Source: a virus
Strand: one strand, 5' to 3'
Virus record (IMG/VR): IMGVR_UViG_3300044904_000056
Coordinates: 40,041-104,040 of that record
Length of the DNA: 64,000 nucleotides
In this document: positions 30,566-39,825 of the stretch, in pieces
Numbering within the stretch: position 1 is the first letter of the stretch
How the letters are laid out: each line of letters begins with the position of its first letter
The notes under the pieces: generated by a model
What the model was told of the DNA's origin: nothing
The model's input: the letters and a program-made list of their open reading frames with translations, nothing else
The model's database searches: none
Translations under genes and position numbers: made by a program

Positions 30566-32437
30566 TCATCCAAACCCCTGAGTGCCGTTTATCAAGTCGC
30601 TCCGTTCCTGCAAGATCATCTGGAGCTCGTAAACGTGAGGCTCTGTCCCCGGGATATATTTTGCGCGGAAAGCAGAAGCTGAATTAGCGAATACAACGTA
30701 GTAGGTCTTGCCGTTTGCCTGAAGTAACATTGGCCTCATACCACAGAGAGTCTCGTTGTATTGGGTAATCAGCCTCTGGCGTAGCGCGTAGCTAAGATTG
30801 GCATTTCCTAGCTGCTGCCCGAAAAGTTCCTGGAGAGCGTACTGCTGCTGCGTTGTAATTTGAACCTCTAGTAGCGCGTTCATACTTAGCTGGTCCAACA
30901 CGCACTCTAGAGTGTATTCCTGAATCCCGTAGACCTTCACCTTGTCGTTGACGATTGAGTCTTCAAAGTTGTTGTTAGTCGTTGTCGTGACTGTCGTCTT
31001 TGTAACTCCGCCCACCGTTACCTTCGTGGTAGTTGTGACCGTTTCTTCCGGCTGACCAGTCTGAGCATTTGTGAAAGTCTTTTTCTCGACAAACTGCACT
31101 GTAGTTGTAACTTGCCCATACTGGTCTGTATCAGTCGTTGTCGTAGTTGTTGTACTATCCCCAGTCAGGTCATTTGTTGTCGTATCTGTTATAGACTGCG
31201 AACCATCTGGGTAGGTAGTCACCTTATGGATTGTTGTAATGATCCCGTTGAAACTTGTGGTCGTGTCAGTTACTGTACTCCCAACATTAGGTTGCACCCC
31301 AACCTGGTCCACAGTAGTGGTAGTAGTTTTCCCTGTTGGGTCCGTCTCTGTGGTAACCGTATGAAGGTCCATAATCGGGTTGCCAAATGAGTCGGTACTC
31401 TTCCCATTCAGAGTTGTAGGGAACATACTCTGCTGAGTTTTGGTTGTGGTAAGCCCCTCTGCGTCTCCCCCTGCCCATTCTTCGTTGGGAATGCCTCCCC
31501 CGCTGAACCATTGGTAGTGGGTTACCCCATCCAATGTAGTCACCTTAATAGGCTGGATGTTGTCAACAGTAGGCGGAGTGGTGAATACGTTTTTCTTTTC
31601 AACAGAGTTCTTGACCCCATTGATTGTATTCGTCTCTATCTCGCGGGAAGTAGACTGCCCGTTCCGGTTGATCTCTTGAATGCTAATTGAAGTCCGGGTA
31701 GGAGTCCCACTGTCTACTACAGTTATCGTGATGATCTGGGTATCTTGCTTCTGTTCCGTCACGGTGGTTGTAGTTAGAACGTCCCCGTTAGGCAGCTGCT
31801 GTTTCTGTACCTGGGTGCTTGTTACAACCCCCCCAGGGGAGCCATCTACCAGAGTCATCCAGGACTTCGTTCGTGTCTGCCAGCTTATCACACCCATCGT
31901 AAACGCAGTGACGATGAGATTAATCCCCTTCAGGCTGAAGAGGGAGAACGGCTTGTAGGCAGACCCAGCGAGGCTTGAAGAGAGAAAGTCCTCATCTGGG
32001 GAGAATCCAGAGCCGGGCATCTGTACTGAGTCATTCTGCTTTACCAAATAGCCATCGAGACGGACAAATCCAACAGGGGAGATTAGACTAGGGGCCTCTA
32101 ACGAGCCGTTTAGGTTGACGAAACTCCCAACTGCTGTAATTGACACCAGAGCGTCAATCTGGTGAGAATCTCCCGGAGGAAGGAGAGTAGCGTTCAGCCT
32201 CACATACTGTCTTGTTGCTGGGGATTGCAGGGAAGCAGCCAGGTTAACAAAGAGCCGGGTTGCACCCTGGAGAGTTGCTGCAAGGTTTACAAATTGAAGG
32301 GTGGGTTGAAGGAGGGATGCGTTCAGCCGTACATAGCCAGTGGCTTTGACAGGCCAAATCAGATTCCCCCCCAGAGGGAGAAATGATCTGGTGGTTGTTA
32401 GGACATAGGCATCAATAGAATGAGAAAAATCTGCCAT
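30566..32437 (-). CDS. Thr-rich tail protein with N-terminal repeats
   Basis: The first 150 residues contain six short repeats of the type [FY]V[NR]L[NA][AG][ST]L[LQ], flanked by SHSIDAYVL and SHQIDALVS. The same SHxIDA motif occurs at the end of the fibre-like gene at 62.6 kb. A long low-complexity stretch follows, very rich in Thr/Val (runs such as STTTTTTTDTD), probably a fibrous beta stalk. The C-terminal 130 residues (from DKVKVYGIQEYTLEC) look globular, like a siphophage distal tail/receptor domain. Confidence 0.6.
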   Translation of the reverse strand: MADFSHSIDAYVLTTTRSFLPLGGNLIWPVKATGYVRLNASLLQPTLQFVNLAATLQGATRLFVNLAASLQSPATRQYVRLNATLLPPGDSHQIDALVSITAVGSFVNLNGSLEAPSLISPVGFVRLDGYLVKQNDSVQMPGSGFSPDEDFLSSSLAGSAYKPFSLFSLKGINLIVTAFTMGVISWQTRTKSWMTLVDGSPGGVVTSTQVQKQQLPNGDVLTTTTVTEQKQDTQIITITVVDSGTPTRTSISIQEINRNGQSTSREIETNTINGVKNSVEKKNVFTTPPTVDNIQPIKVTTLDGVTHYQWFSGGGIPNEEWAGGDAEGLTTTKTQQSMFPTTLNGKSTDSFGNPIMDLHTVTTETDPTGKTTTTTVDQVGVQPNVGSTVTDTTTSFNGIITTIHKVTTYPDGSQSITDTTTNDLTGDSTTTTTTTDTDQYGQVTTTVQFVEKKTFTNAQTGQPEETVTTTTKVTVGGVTKTTVTTTTNNNFEDSIVNDKVKVYGIQEYTLECVLDQLSMNALLEVQITTQQQYALQELFGQQLGNANLSYALRQRLITQYNETLCGMRPMLLQANGKTYYVVFANSASAFRAKYIPGTEPHVYELQMILQERSDLINGTQGFG

Positions 32438-32875
32438 TTATCCCGCTACTGCAGTTCCCTTTGAAATGACCACTTCCTCCCCATTCGTCCCCCGCTCTAT
32501 GCAAGAGTAGGATGGGACCTTCTCGACTCGCTTCCCTGGAATCAAAATCGCAGGGGTGTATTTGAACTTAGCAAGAGGATATGTGCTTCCTTGTACGTTC
32601 CCTTGGTACGTTAGCTTCATCTCGATTCCAATCCCAGACTCCAAATCCTGAGCACCGATAATCTCTGCCAGAACATTGGGAGTTGCTTGCCCAGGGTAAG
32701 CCATTGCCTCAACAACGTAGTAGTAGTTGTCATAATCCTTGAGGCAGATATACAACTTTTGGAAATGAGGGTGAGTCAGTTGAACAGCCGTCAGCTTTCT
32801 TTCCTTAGAGAGATCAGTCCAATACATCATCTTGCTATTGACTGAGTCCCCATTAGATAAATTGGCAGTCCACAT
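32438..32875 (-). CDS. Hypothetical tail protein, 145 residues
   Basis: It is a beta-rich single domain with aromatic strands (YICLKDYDNYYYVVEAM) and no known motif. It is located between the Thr-rich tail protein and the 210-residue structural protein, so a minor tail role is inferred from position only. Confidence 0.5.
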   Translation of the reverse strand: MWTANLSNGDSVNSKMMYWTDLSKERKLTAVQLTHPHFQKLYICLKDYDNYYYVVEAMAYPGQATPNVLAEIIGAQDLESGIGIEMKLTYQGNVQGSTYPLAKFKYTPAILIPGKRVEKVPSYSCIERGTNGEEVVISKGTAVAG

Positions 32876-32889
32876 AACACTTGCTCTCC

Positions 32890-33522
32890 TTATGTACTAG
32901 TCACCCATTGAGCTGGGGCGTCCAATACCCCAGAAAGAGGAATTGTAAAGAATACACTTGATGAAGTTGCTCCGTTGTTCGCTGGGCGGATGAAACTCCC
33001 TGCTGACCCCGGAGTAAGAGTTGTCCAGGAGGGTGCTCCTTCTGTTCCTCCTGCGGAGTTGTCGTTGAACTGCCAGGTTAGGGTTGGAGTGGCCCCAGAA
33101 TACGAAATCCGAACAGCAAGAACACCGTTCATAGTATTCGTACTTGGGACGGTAGCATCTGATGGGACTTCCCAATTCAGATTCCACCGGACTGCTCCCC
33201 CTGCTCCAGGTATGGTTGTTGAAAGGTTGACGTAACTCGTCAATCCTTGAAGGCGATTAATTACTGCCCCTCCAGCTGCTGGTGCTGCAGGCTTCCAGCT
33301 AGACGTTGGAGCAGAATCTGTTGTGGCTACTCCGGACAAATATGGAATGTGCCCGTTGACAGTAGTCCCTGTGAACATCTCTTTTGAGGTGCTAGAAAAC
33401 GTAGAATCATCCCAGGACTCCAGAGTTGGGTTAGCCGAAAGAGCCTGGCTGAATACAACCCGGTAGACGTTCTGGGCTGAACTACTGTTTCCTGCGCCAG
33501 TTACAGCACTCGGGATTGACAC
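32890..33522 (-). CDS. Hypothetical beta-rich tail protein, 210 residues
   Basis: The sequence is poor in charge, rich in Ser/Thr/Ala/Gly and strand-like throughout (GAVRWNLNWEVPS, TPTLTWQFND), as in virion surface proteins. No family is recognised. It lies immediately after the tape measure in transcription order, typical for distal tail components. Confidence 0.5.
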   Translation of the reverse strand: MSIPSAVTGAGNSSSAQNVYRVVFSQALSANPTLESWDDSTFSSTSKEMFTGTTVNGHIPYLSGVATTDSAPTSSWKPAAPAAGGAVINRLQGLTSYVNLSTTIPGAGGAVRWNLNWEVPSDATVPSTNTMNGVLAVRISYSGATPTLTWQFNDNSAGGTEGAPSWTTLTPGSAGSFIRPANNGATSSSVFFTIPLSGVLDAPAQWVTST

Positions 33523-33549
33523 CTTGCTTTTACCTCCCTTTCCTTAAAA

Positions 33550-36309
33550 TCACCGCAATGCCTTTACCACGGTGTTCTCGACAACTTGAGCCATCAAGTC
33601 TCCTGTCCCGGGGTCAATTCCTACGTCCACTCGACTACTCAAAGGAGTTGCTCCAAGTGCAGAAGTTACACCCTCAGCTACGGAACTAGAAACGGCATCA
33701 GCAAATCCCGCAGCAAAGGCATTCTCCATCCGGTCATTCAACGATTTGATGGCAGCAGTTAGGTCGCGGGCAGTCGCTTGATCAAATGCTACACCTCCTA
33801 CTGTTCCATAGCCACCTCCACCGCTGTAACTTGGTGTAAGCCCATACGCTGGCTGCGCGGGGGTTCCTGCCCCTGTTGGAGATGCTTCTCCGGGAGACCC
33901 TGCCCCATACCGGATTTGTCCTGGCCCCAGAGCTGGCGGGAGGTTGATAGGATTTCCTGAGGACCCTGTAACCATCTTTGTAGCAGCAGCTAGCGCACTC
34001 GAAAAGCTCTGGATATTTGGAATGGCTCCTAAGATCACGTCACGGATGCGGACAGCTAAGTCAGTGAAGGAAGTATCAAGTCTCGGAATATCGCTGCCCC
34101 TCGCCAACCCTTGAGTTGCTAGACCTTCTGTTGAGCTGAGGATGCTTCCAACTACTGGAGAAGGGCCTCCAGGTGCGCGGACCTCTTCCCCACCAGCTGC
34201 AGACTTCAGAACGTCCTTCGCAGCATTGGCTGCCTCTCGCATTGTACCACTGACTTCCTTGCCGGCGATTTGCATATCAGTGACTTGTTTCGTTATCATC
34301 TGAGCCCACTGAGTAGCCCAGTCCCTCTGTGCTTGCGTTCCCCCTCCACCACCAGCGATAGACGTGGCTTGCCGGCTCTCCTCAACAAGTTTCCTTTCTG
34401 CTTCACGCCTTGCCTGGGCAAAGGTCATTTCCTCCCCGCCCTTTTTTGAGGCGTCAACCATCTGTTGGTAGCTGTCAACAACCGTCTTCGTGTAGTTCAG
34501 AGCAAGTTCAAGACGTTTCTCATACTGCTGTTTGTCAAGGTCAGCAATCTGACTGATGACCTTCATTTCCTCTTCTGCATTTCCCTTGACAGCTTCTAGC
34601 TTCTGCTTCTGAAAGTCAATCTCATCCTGGAGGCTGATCATTCGGAGTTTCTTAACAAAGGCCATTTCCTCATCAGCCTGCTTGATAGCCAAGTCCCGAA
34701 CCTTGACGATCTCTGATGCAGCTCCAGTAATGTCTCCCTTCCCAAGAGCCTCAGCTGCTCTTGCTTTCCGCATCTGAATTTCATCTTGGACGGAGAGAGC
34801 ACCCAGCTGCCGGCCCACCTTGTAAATCTCTTCCTGGAATTGCTTCCGCTTCTGGTAGACCTCCGCTTCAATCTTCAGCCGTTCCTCTCCTACAATCTTC
34901 TCGTCAGAGACTTTCCTTTCAAGGAGCTGGAGTTCCGTGGAGAGGCTCAAGGCTCCATTTGCTTTGAGCTGCAACTCCTCGTTGGCATACATCTCTTTCG
35001 TCTTCTGCGATACAATCTCAACAGAGCGTAGCCTGTTCTGAAGGAGTTCCTGTTCTAGCTTCTGCCGCTCTACTTCGTCAATACCGCCGTGCTCTCCACG
35101 GAGACGTTCTTGGAGAGTAACACGCTGTTGTTCGAGTTGTAGAAGTTCCTGCTCTCGGGCTATTTCTACTTCACCAAGAGTCGCTGCTCCCAATTTGTAG
35201 AGTTTCTCAAGAGCCTGCAGCCTCTGGTGAGCAAGCTGGGCTAACTTCTGTTGGTCCTCAATTTCTTTTTCAGCCAACTCTCTTGCTGCTTGGTCGGCTT
35301 CGTTTGCCTTCTCTTTTTCGAGATTCGCTTTACGCGCTGCATCCAGAATCTTTTCGTAGTTGTTGAAAATCTCCAGAGTCCCTTTTGAATAGACTCCAAG
35401 GAACTCCCCTACACCAAGCCTCAACTGATTGATAGCATTAATCCCCCCTGCAGGAACAGCAAAGGGACTGGCCGCCTCAGCAATACCTGGGTGGGCTTTT
35501 GAAAACTCTTTCGTCCAAGAGATTGCTTCGGTTATGTAGTGGATGTACTCTGAGATTTTCGGCAGGAGTGCAGTACCAATTGAAACCGATATCCCCCGCA
35601 GCGTCTGGTCTAACTCTGTAGAAGCCTGCTTGTAAGCAAGAGAAGCTGCTGCAGCAGCCTCTACATCTCCCTGCGCTTTGACTACAGACTCAGAAACCTT
35701 CGCCCACTCTTCATTCGAGAGTTTCAGGACAGGTAGGAGCTGGCCCCCCATCCTTGCCCCAACCATCTGCTGAGCAACCTGAAGTTTCTCCATCTCACTG
35801 CCAGCTGCTCCTACCTTCTGACGCGCCAAATCGAAGACTTGCGACATATTTAGAGCAGCCCCGTGGGTATCGCGGAGACTCCCAAGGACTTTCCCCAGCT
35901 TCGTTTGGAACGGGTCCATAGCAGCATTCGTCTGATGAATCTGCATTGCCAAGATTTGGAGAGAGCGTGCGCCGATTCCTGCGTTGATTCCGAACCTCTC
36001 CATCACACCAACGAGCGTTGCGGCCTGAGTAGCAGTGAGCCCCATCCGGGCACCCATGTGCTCCATCTCCAGGCCCCATTGTGCTGTTTCTTTGACAGAC
36101 TGCTCAATCTTCCCGATAAATCTTTCCAGCATCGGGATGACAGAAGCCCCGAGGCCAGCTGCGATAGCCACACCCATACCGCTGAAGCTCCCCGAAATTT
36201 TCTTGGAGCTTACTTCAGCCTGCCTCTCAGCCTTAGCAGTCCCAGCTTCAAACGAAGTCAGGTCTACTTCGATGCTGAATAGAGCTTTGAGTAGGTCAAT
36301 TACGGCCAC
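33550..36309 (-). CDS. Tape measure protein
   Basis: The 919-residue protein is mostly helical. The N-terminal 250 residues resemble phage tape measures (SFEAGTAKAERQAEVSSKKI, then ATQAATLVGVMERFGI and ATELDQTL-type segments). Heptad-rich Glu/Lys/Gln stretches span about 320-640, and a Gly/Ser/Pro-rich C-terminal third follows. The position directly after the two chaperone frames is diagnostic. Its length predicts a long tail of well over 100 nm by the usual proportionality. Confidence 0.9.
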   Translation of the reverse strand: MAVIDLLKALFSIEVDLTSFEAGTAKAERQAEVSSKKISGSFSGMGVAIAAGLGASVIPMLERFIGKIEQSVKETAQWGLEMEHMGARMGLTATQAATLVGVMERFGINAGIGARSLQILAMQIHQTNAAMDPFQTKLGKVLGSLRDTHGAALNMSQVFDLARQKVGAAGSEMEKLQVAQQMVGARMGGQLLPVLKLSNEEWAKVSESVVKAQGDVEAAAAASLAYKQASTELDQTLRGISVSIGTALLPKISEYIHYITEAISWTKEFSKAHPGIAEAASPFAVPAGGINAINQLRLGVGEFLGVYSKGTLEIFNNYEKILDAARKANLEKEKANEADQAARELAEKEIEDQQKLAQLAHQRLQALEKLYKLGAATLGEVEIAREQELLQLEQQRVTLQERLRGEHGGIDEVERQKLEQELLQNRLRSVEIVSQKTKEMYANEELQLKANGALSLSTELQLLERKVSDEKIVGEERLKIEAEVYQKRKQFQEEIYKVGRQLGALSVQDEIQMRKARAAEALGKGDITGAASEIVKVRDLAIKQADEEMAFVKKLRMISLQDEIDFQKQKLEAVKGNAEEEMKVISQIADLDKQQYEKRLELALNYTKTVVDSYQQMVDASKKGGEEMTFAQARREAERKLVEESRQATSIAGGGGGTQAQRDWATQWAQMITKQVTDMQIAGKEVSGTMREAANAAKDVLKSAAGGEEVRAPGGPSPVVGSILSSTEGLATQGLARGSDIPRLDTSFTDLAVRIRDVILGAIPNIQSFSSALAAATKMVTGSSGNPINLPPALGPGQIRYGAGSPGEASPTGAGTPAQPAYGLTPSYSGGGGYGTVGGVAFDQATARDLTAAIKSLNDRMENAFAAGFADAVSSSVAEGVTSALGATPLSSRVDVGIDPGTGDLMAQVVENTVVKALR

Positions 36310-36595
36310 GTCGTCTGTTCTCCCAATAATTTCTGCAAACTTCCGTCATCGACTTGCCACTAGCATCCTTCGTAGAATCAAACCTTGCTTTGATCTCCTC
36401 AAATGCCGCTTTGTTCGTTATCAACCTCAAGCCTAGCGAACCTCTGCCAAGAAACGGTTTTGCCTCCCCCGTTATCGGATTCTTGAGGGTGGTATTCCTA
36501 TCCAGTAGCCTCTGAATCTTTTCGTAGGCACTAGGCTCTTTCGGAAGAGGCGGTGTCTCGGGTGCCACAACCGCTTCATTTCTCCCATCCTCCAA
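36296..36595 (-). CDS. Tail assembly chaperone, frameshifted C-terminal part
   Basis: This 99-residue frame has no convincing start of its own: TTG at 36595 without a ribosome site. It is open upstream across the end of the preceding chaperone gene. A slippery A AAG GGG at 36652-36646 would join it in the -1 frame, giving a fusion of about 313 residues, as in lambda gpG-gpT. The sequence is basic near the C-terminus (YWENRRRGRN). It overlaps the tape measure start by 14 bases. Confidence 0.75.
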   Translation of the reverse strand: MEDGRNEAVVAPETPPLPKEPSAYEKIQRLLDRNTTLKNPITGEAKPFLGRGSLGLRLITNKAAFEEIKARFDSTKDASGKSMTEVCRNYWENRRRGRN

Positions 36596-36609
36596 AGGCA
36601 GTACCTTTG

Positions 36610-37236
36610 CTACATCTTGTACGCTGGTCCTGGTGTCGAGACTGGCCCCTTTGTCGAAACCGTTACGGGGCCATTTTCCCGTGTACCTCCGGTAACAGCC
36701 TCGGAGGTATTGTCCAAGCTGGGGGAAGCTGAGCCTTCCAATGTCGAGGGGAGTGAATCCGTACTCGTTTGCAAATGTTTCAAAAATGGAAGTCCAAAAG
36801 TCGTTTTCAGCGCTTCCATTAGACTCCCCACTACTGGAAGGCTTTGCAAGTTTTTTAGTGCTTCTTCCAGTTCGTTGATTTCGATGAACGCTAGGATGAT
36901 CTGCCGGGTTGCCGGCGTGTCTAGGTATTCCTCTAGATACTCGCGGGTGAGCTCCTTGTTAATAGGCTCTCCCGTCTCGGGGTGTTTCCTCTCAAATATC
37001 TTCACGCAGAGGTCATAGACATCAACCTGCATAAGGACATTCGCAACCAGACCCCAAGGGCTAGGGGTGTCCTCTTCTTTCAAAGCTTCAAGGAGAACTC
37101 CCTTTGTCGTATCGTCTAACCAGTTCTGGATTCCCCGCAGTTTAGCAATGGGGGTAGGAAGCAAGGTGAAGGTTTTGGGGCCTATGCGAATTTCCCGCCC
37201 CTGTTGCAACCACAACTCTAAACCTGATGGTTTCAT
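36610..37236 (-). CDS. Tail assembly chaperone
   Basis: The 208-residue protein starts with a beta segment (LWLQQGREIRIGPKTFTLLPTPI) and continues as a helical domain, followed by a Ser/Thr/Pro-rich tail from about 160. It sits between the tail tube and tape measure genes and ends near a -1 slippery site, the canonical arrangement of gpG-type chaperones. It would coat the tape measure during tail assembly. Confidence 0.8.
   Translation of the reverse strand: MKPSGLELWLQQGREIRIGPKTFTLLPTPIAKLRGIQNWLDDTTKGVLLEALKEEDTPSPWGLVANVLMQVDVYDLCVKIFERKHPETGEPINKELTREYLEEYLDTPATRQIILAFIEINELEEALKNLQSLPVVGSLMEALKTTFGLPFLKHLQTSTDSLPSTLEGSASPSLDNTSEAVTGGTRENGPVTVSTKGPVSTPGPAYKM
36646..36652 (-). promoter_or_regulatory. 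Programmed -1 ribosomal frameshift site
   Basis: On the minus strand the heptamer A AAG GGG is in phase with the chaperone frame (AAG is codon 196). Slippage gives AAA and GGG, both fully re-paired. The -1 frame is open from here to the stop at 36296. Confidence 0.7.
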
Positions 37237-37279
37237 AAATTTCTCCTAAGCCTCTGGTAGAGACTCTAGAATTGCCTCC

Positions 37280-37861
37280 TTATGAAATCGGTGCTACGAA
37301 TACATCGAACTGTCCGAGCTGTTGGCCCGGATTCTTGGTGATGTCATGTTTGAACTCGAACACCGCATCAATGATTGACTCCCTCTGCTCTGGAAAGGGC
37401 AGCCGGAGGTCAAGCGGGGGATACACAACCCATCCGAGGATTTGGATGTATCCACCCTCTGGGGTTGGATGTTCAAACTTCATGTTGGAGAAGGGCATGT
37501 GCGCGTTGCCACCGAACTGCTGGCTGTAGAGAGTCCCTCCACCGGAAGGAGTCCCAACGACAGAGGCAGCACCGCCTGCAAAGTTGCGGAAATATAGCGC
37601 TGCACTTGTAGGCGCAATTTCCAACAACGGGACCGTCACATTGCAACGTTCCTCCAGGGTGAATCTCCGGAGAAGGATGATGGGGTTTCCACCAACCACG
37701 TCATATGGACGGAGGTTGTAATTGAAGGAAGCATCTCCCTTGATCTGACCCAGATTCACATAGGTTGGACCGTAGTAGATGATTCCGTTGCCCAGCAATA
37801 TATTTCGCTGGTCTTGTAGCTGTAACAGACCTGAACTTTGTACACCAGGAGGCAAACTCAT
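37280..37861 (-). CDS. Probable tail tube protein
   Basis: The 193-residue beta-rich protein sits just before the chaperone pair, the usual tube position. It contains strand-rich segments (YYGPTYVNLGQIKGDASFNYNL) and a C-terminal EFKHDITKN...GQFDVFV stretch consistent with tube subunits. AAAGGAG precedes its ATG at 37861. The identification is by synteny and composition. Confidence 0.65.
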   Translation of the reverse strand: MSLPPGVQSSGLLQLQDQRNILLGNGIIYYGPTYVNLGQIKGDASFNYNLRPYDVVGGNPIILLRRFTLEERCNVTVPLLEIAPTSAALYFRNFAGGAASVVGTPSGGGTLYSQQFGGNAHMPFSNMKFEHPTPEGGYIQILGWVVYPPLDLRLPFPEQRESIIDAVFEFKHDITKNPGQQLGQFDVFVAPIS

Positions 37862-37881
37862 TTACTTGTTACTCCTTTCAA

Positions 37882-38376
37882 TCAATACCAGCCTACGTTG
37901 CTCAACGCTTCTACACGATATGCAACGCTGACGTGGTAAACTTTGTTGGTCGGCTCGAACAACATTGGGCTACGTTCTATTTCGTAGCAGCGCTGAATCC
38001 GGACTCCTTGCCCACTCCAATTCGTATTTTGCAGACACCGGCTCAGGTACTCATACAGGATACCCATAAACTTCCGCTCGTCAACGTTTGGTCCGGGATT
38101 AGTACACGGTGCCCAAGGTTCTACGTGGAGGGTAAGGTGTCGGAAGACATTGACCAGCCCTTCCTGCGCCCCTTCTGCATAGACGAATATGCCGGGCAGA
38201 GTTGCATTAGCCCCGTAATCCTGGTATTGCCCTACTACTGCATTCGGAACTTGGGTGCTGCCGCTAACAAGTGGGTCTGAAATCAGGGGGAACTTTTTTG
38301 CCACCCCCGCAGGAAGAGCAGGGAACATGTAAGTTCTCAGCTGCTTCACGGCCAATCTGGCTACCAGTTCTGACAC
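37882..38376 (-). CDS. Tail terminator/completion-like protein
   Basis: The 164-residue alpha/beta protein follows connector genes and precedes the tube, the place of tail terminator proteins. The C-terminal segment YHVSVAYRVEAL resembles the last strand of such proteins. It has no recognised motif otherwise. GGGTGAGAA precedes the start. Confidence 0.5.
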   Translation of the reverse strand: MSELVARLAVKQLRTYMFPALPAGVAKKFPLISDPLVSGSTQVPNAVVGQYQDYGANATLPGIFVYAEGAQEGLVNVFRHLTLHVEPWAPCTNPGPNVDERKFMGILYEYLSRCLQNTNWSGQGVRIQRCYEIERSPMLFEPTNKVYHVSVAYRVEALSNVGWY

Positions 38377-38814
38377 TTAGTTCTCACCCAAAGCTGCATC
38401 TTCAACCTGTTCAAAGTCATTCCCCAAAGTTGGCATAGGAGGGTCTTTCACAGTAACCCAACAGCCCTCTCCATTCACCGCGGCTTCAATTAGCGGGAAG
38501 ATGTACTCAAACTCATCCCGTGTTCCAAAAATCTCGTCATCTTTCAGGTCCTGCGTCTCTCCTGTAAGTATGCAGCCGTTGCTGTTCTTTGGGAAGCTGC
38601 CCCAGTGCATCAGGATGTACTGCCGCGTAGGAATCTGAATCCAGGGCATCAGCCTACCAAAATGGGGAGAATCGTAGAGCTTTACTTGGAACCGGCCTGT
38701 AGGGATTGCTACATCAGTGCGCTCTAGCGTCCAGCCGATATGCTGCGAACCGTTGAGGAGTTCTCCAGGGATTCCCTCAGCGTCTTTTCGTTCACGTTGT
38801 ACGAAGAGTTCCAT
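38377..38814 (-). CDS. DUF5675-family protein
   Basis: GWTLERTDVAIPTGRFQVKL, SPHFGRLMPWIQIPTR then YILMHWGSFPKNSNGCIL form the sequence pattern of DUF5675: a TxER start, IPxGxY, and HxGN...GC(I/L). The His and Cys could be catalytic, and a peptidoglycan-related activity has been suggested for the family without proof. Finding it among tail completion genes suggests a virion or lysis role. The ATG directly follows an 8-bp hairpin. Confidence 0.65.
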   Translation of the reverse strand: MELFVQRERKDAEGIPGELLNGSQHIGWTLERTDVAIPTGRFQVKLYDSPHFGRLMPWIQIPTRQYILMHWGSFPKNSNGCILTGETQDLKDDEIFGTRDEFEYIFPLIEAAVNGEGCWVTVKDPPMPTLGNDFEQVEDAALGEN

Positions 38815-38838
38815 AGGTGAGAACTTATTGTCTCACCT
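38815..38838 (-). promoter_or_regulatory. Hairpin abutting a start codon, with a ribosome-site-like arm
   Basis: On the minus strand AGGTGAGA pairs perfectly with TCTCACCT, with an 8-base loop. The ATG at 38814 follows with no gap. The only ribosome-site-like sequence lies in the 5' arm. Translation is probably controlled by opening this stem. Confidence 0.55.
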
Positions 38839-38846
38839 AAAGTTAC
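38833..38846 (-). promoter_or_regulatory. GTAAMTTTAGGTGA leader motif, copy 1
   Basis: GTAACTTTAGGTGA on the minus strand precedes the DUF5675 gene and overlaps the hairpin arm. It is one of five near-identical copies in the right half of the window. Confidence 0.5.
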
Positions 38847-39337
38847 TTGTTTCTGATGACAGAGGAAATTCGATGTTCGACTTTTTTCAAGCGGGAAATT
38901 ATCGGTTCCCAGAAGCGCTCTTTGATCTCTTCATAGGCTTTCTGATGGAACCTTCTGGGCCTCATTGTTTTCGTACCGTAGAGGAGAAAGGGAGTTTCAG
39001 GAGCAGAGCTTGTAATGAAGACTTCAAACCGGCTGCGGGTTATCTGTTCTGGGGGATTGGATTGAATCCCTCTCTTCAGGACTCCCTCTTGAATATGAAC
39101 CATCCTATCATCGTGAGGGAAGTCCTCAGGCTTGCCTCTCGCATAGGGGTAGCCTAATTCACGGAGGTCCTTCAAGTCGTGGTCTGTCAAGCTGATATTC
39201 TTGATGACCTGCTTCTTGTAGTTGGAGGTTACGTCCCTCAGCCCATCGAGAATAGCAGCCTGTACCTTTTCTGAGACAGAGCCAGAGGATATGATTAGCT
39301 GAAAGCCAGCGCCTTGAACTTTTCGGTCCTTTGCCAT
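38843..39337 (-). CDS. HK97 gp10-like head-tail protein
   Basis: The 164 residues include a helix with basic residues (ILDGLRDVTSNYKKQVIKNI), a loop-rich mid part and a C-terminal segment (LLYGTKTMRPRRFHQKAYEEIKERF) typical of gp10-type joining proteins. Position among connector genes supports this. Its stop is followed by the leader of the DUF5675 gene. Confidence 0.6.
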   Translation of the reverse strand: MAKDRKVQGAGFQLIISSGSVSEKVQAAILDGLRDVTSNYKKQVIKNISLTDHDLKDLRELGYPYARGKPEDFPHDDRMVHIQEGVLKRGIQSNPPEQITRSRFEVFITSSAPETPFLLYGTKTMRPRRFHQKAYEEIKERFWEPIISRLKKVEHRISSVIRNK

Positions 39338-39819
39338 TATTGCGGTCCTGGGGTAGTCCCAAGACCAGAACGCTGGGCACGGCGCAGAACAGAATTGTAC
39401 CAGACCTGTTTCGTCTTCGTACCAAACTGAATCGGGTCTAGCTGGTCTGCAACAACCCAGATTTTGCCGTTCCAGACGATTTCATCCCCAGCATACTCGG
39501 GTAGGACAGTCCCATCAGGGAGGGTATATGCAGCTGAGCAGCCTTGAAGAATAAAAGTCGAGCTGACATTCAAATCACCCGTTGTAAAATACCCACCCTT
39601 GACCGTATCGAAGACCTTAACCTGGCTAAGCCACACTGTATCGTTGCGGGAGGAGAATTTTGCTTCCCGGTAGGTCTCATTATCGTTAGAAAGATTGCCG
39701 GCTACAACCCAGCCTTGAAACTTTCTGACAAGAACGCGGCGGTTGCTATATCCTCGGGTTGAGAGCCAGGAATCTTTTGCGTTGAGGTAATCTTGCAAAT
39801 TCCACAGATTGGTCGCCAT
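39337..39819 (-). CDS. Head completion-like hypothetical protein
   Basis: The 160-residue beta-rich protein has strands such as DEIVWNGKIWVVADQLD near 110-130, a feature of head-closure proteins. Stop and start overlap by one base with the gp10-like gene. The assignment is positional. Confidence 0.5.
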   Translation of the reverse strand: MATNLWNLQDYLNAKDSWLSTRGYSNRRVLVRKFQGWVVAGNLSNDNETYREAKFSSRNDTVWLSQVKVFDTVKGGYFTTGDLNVSSTFILQGCSAAYTLPDGTVLPEYAGDEIVWNGKIWVVADQLDPIQFGTKTKQVWYNSVLRRAQRSGLGTTPGPQ

Positions 39820-39825
39820 AATTCC

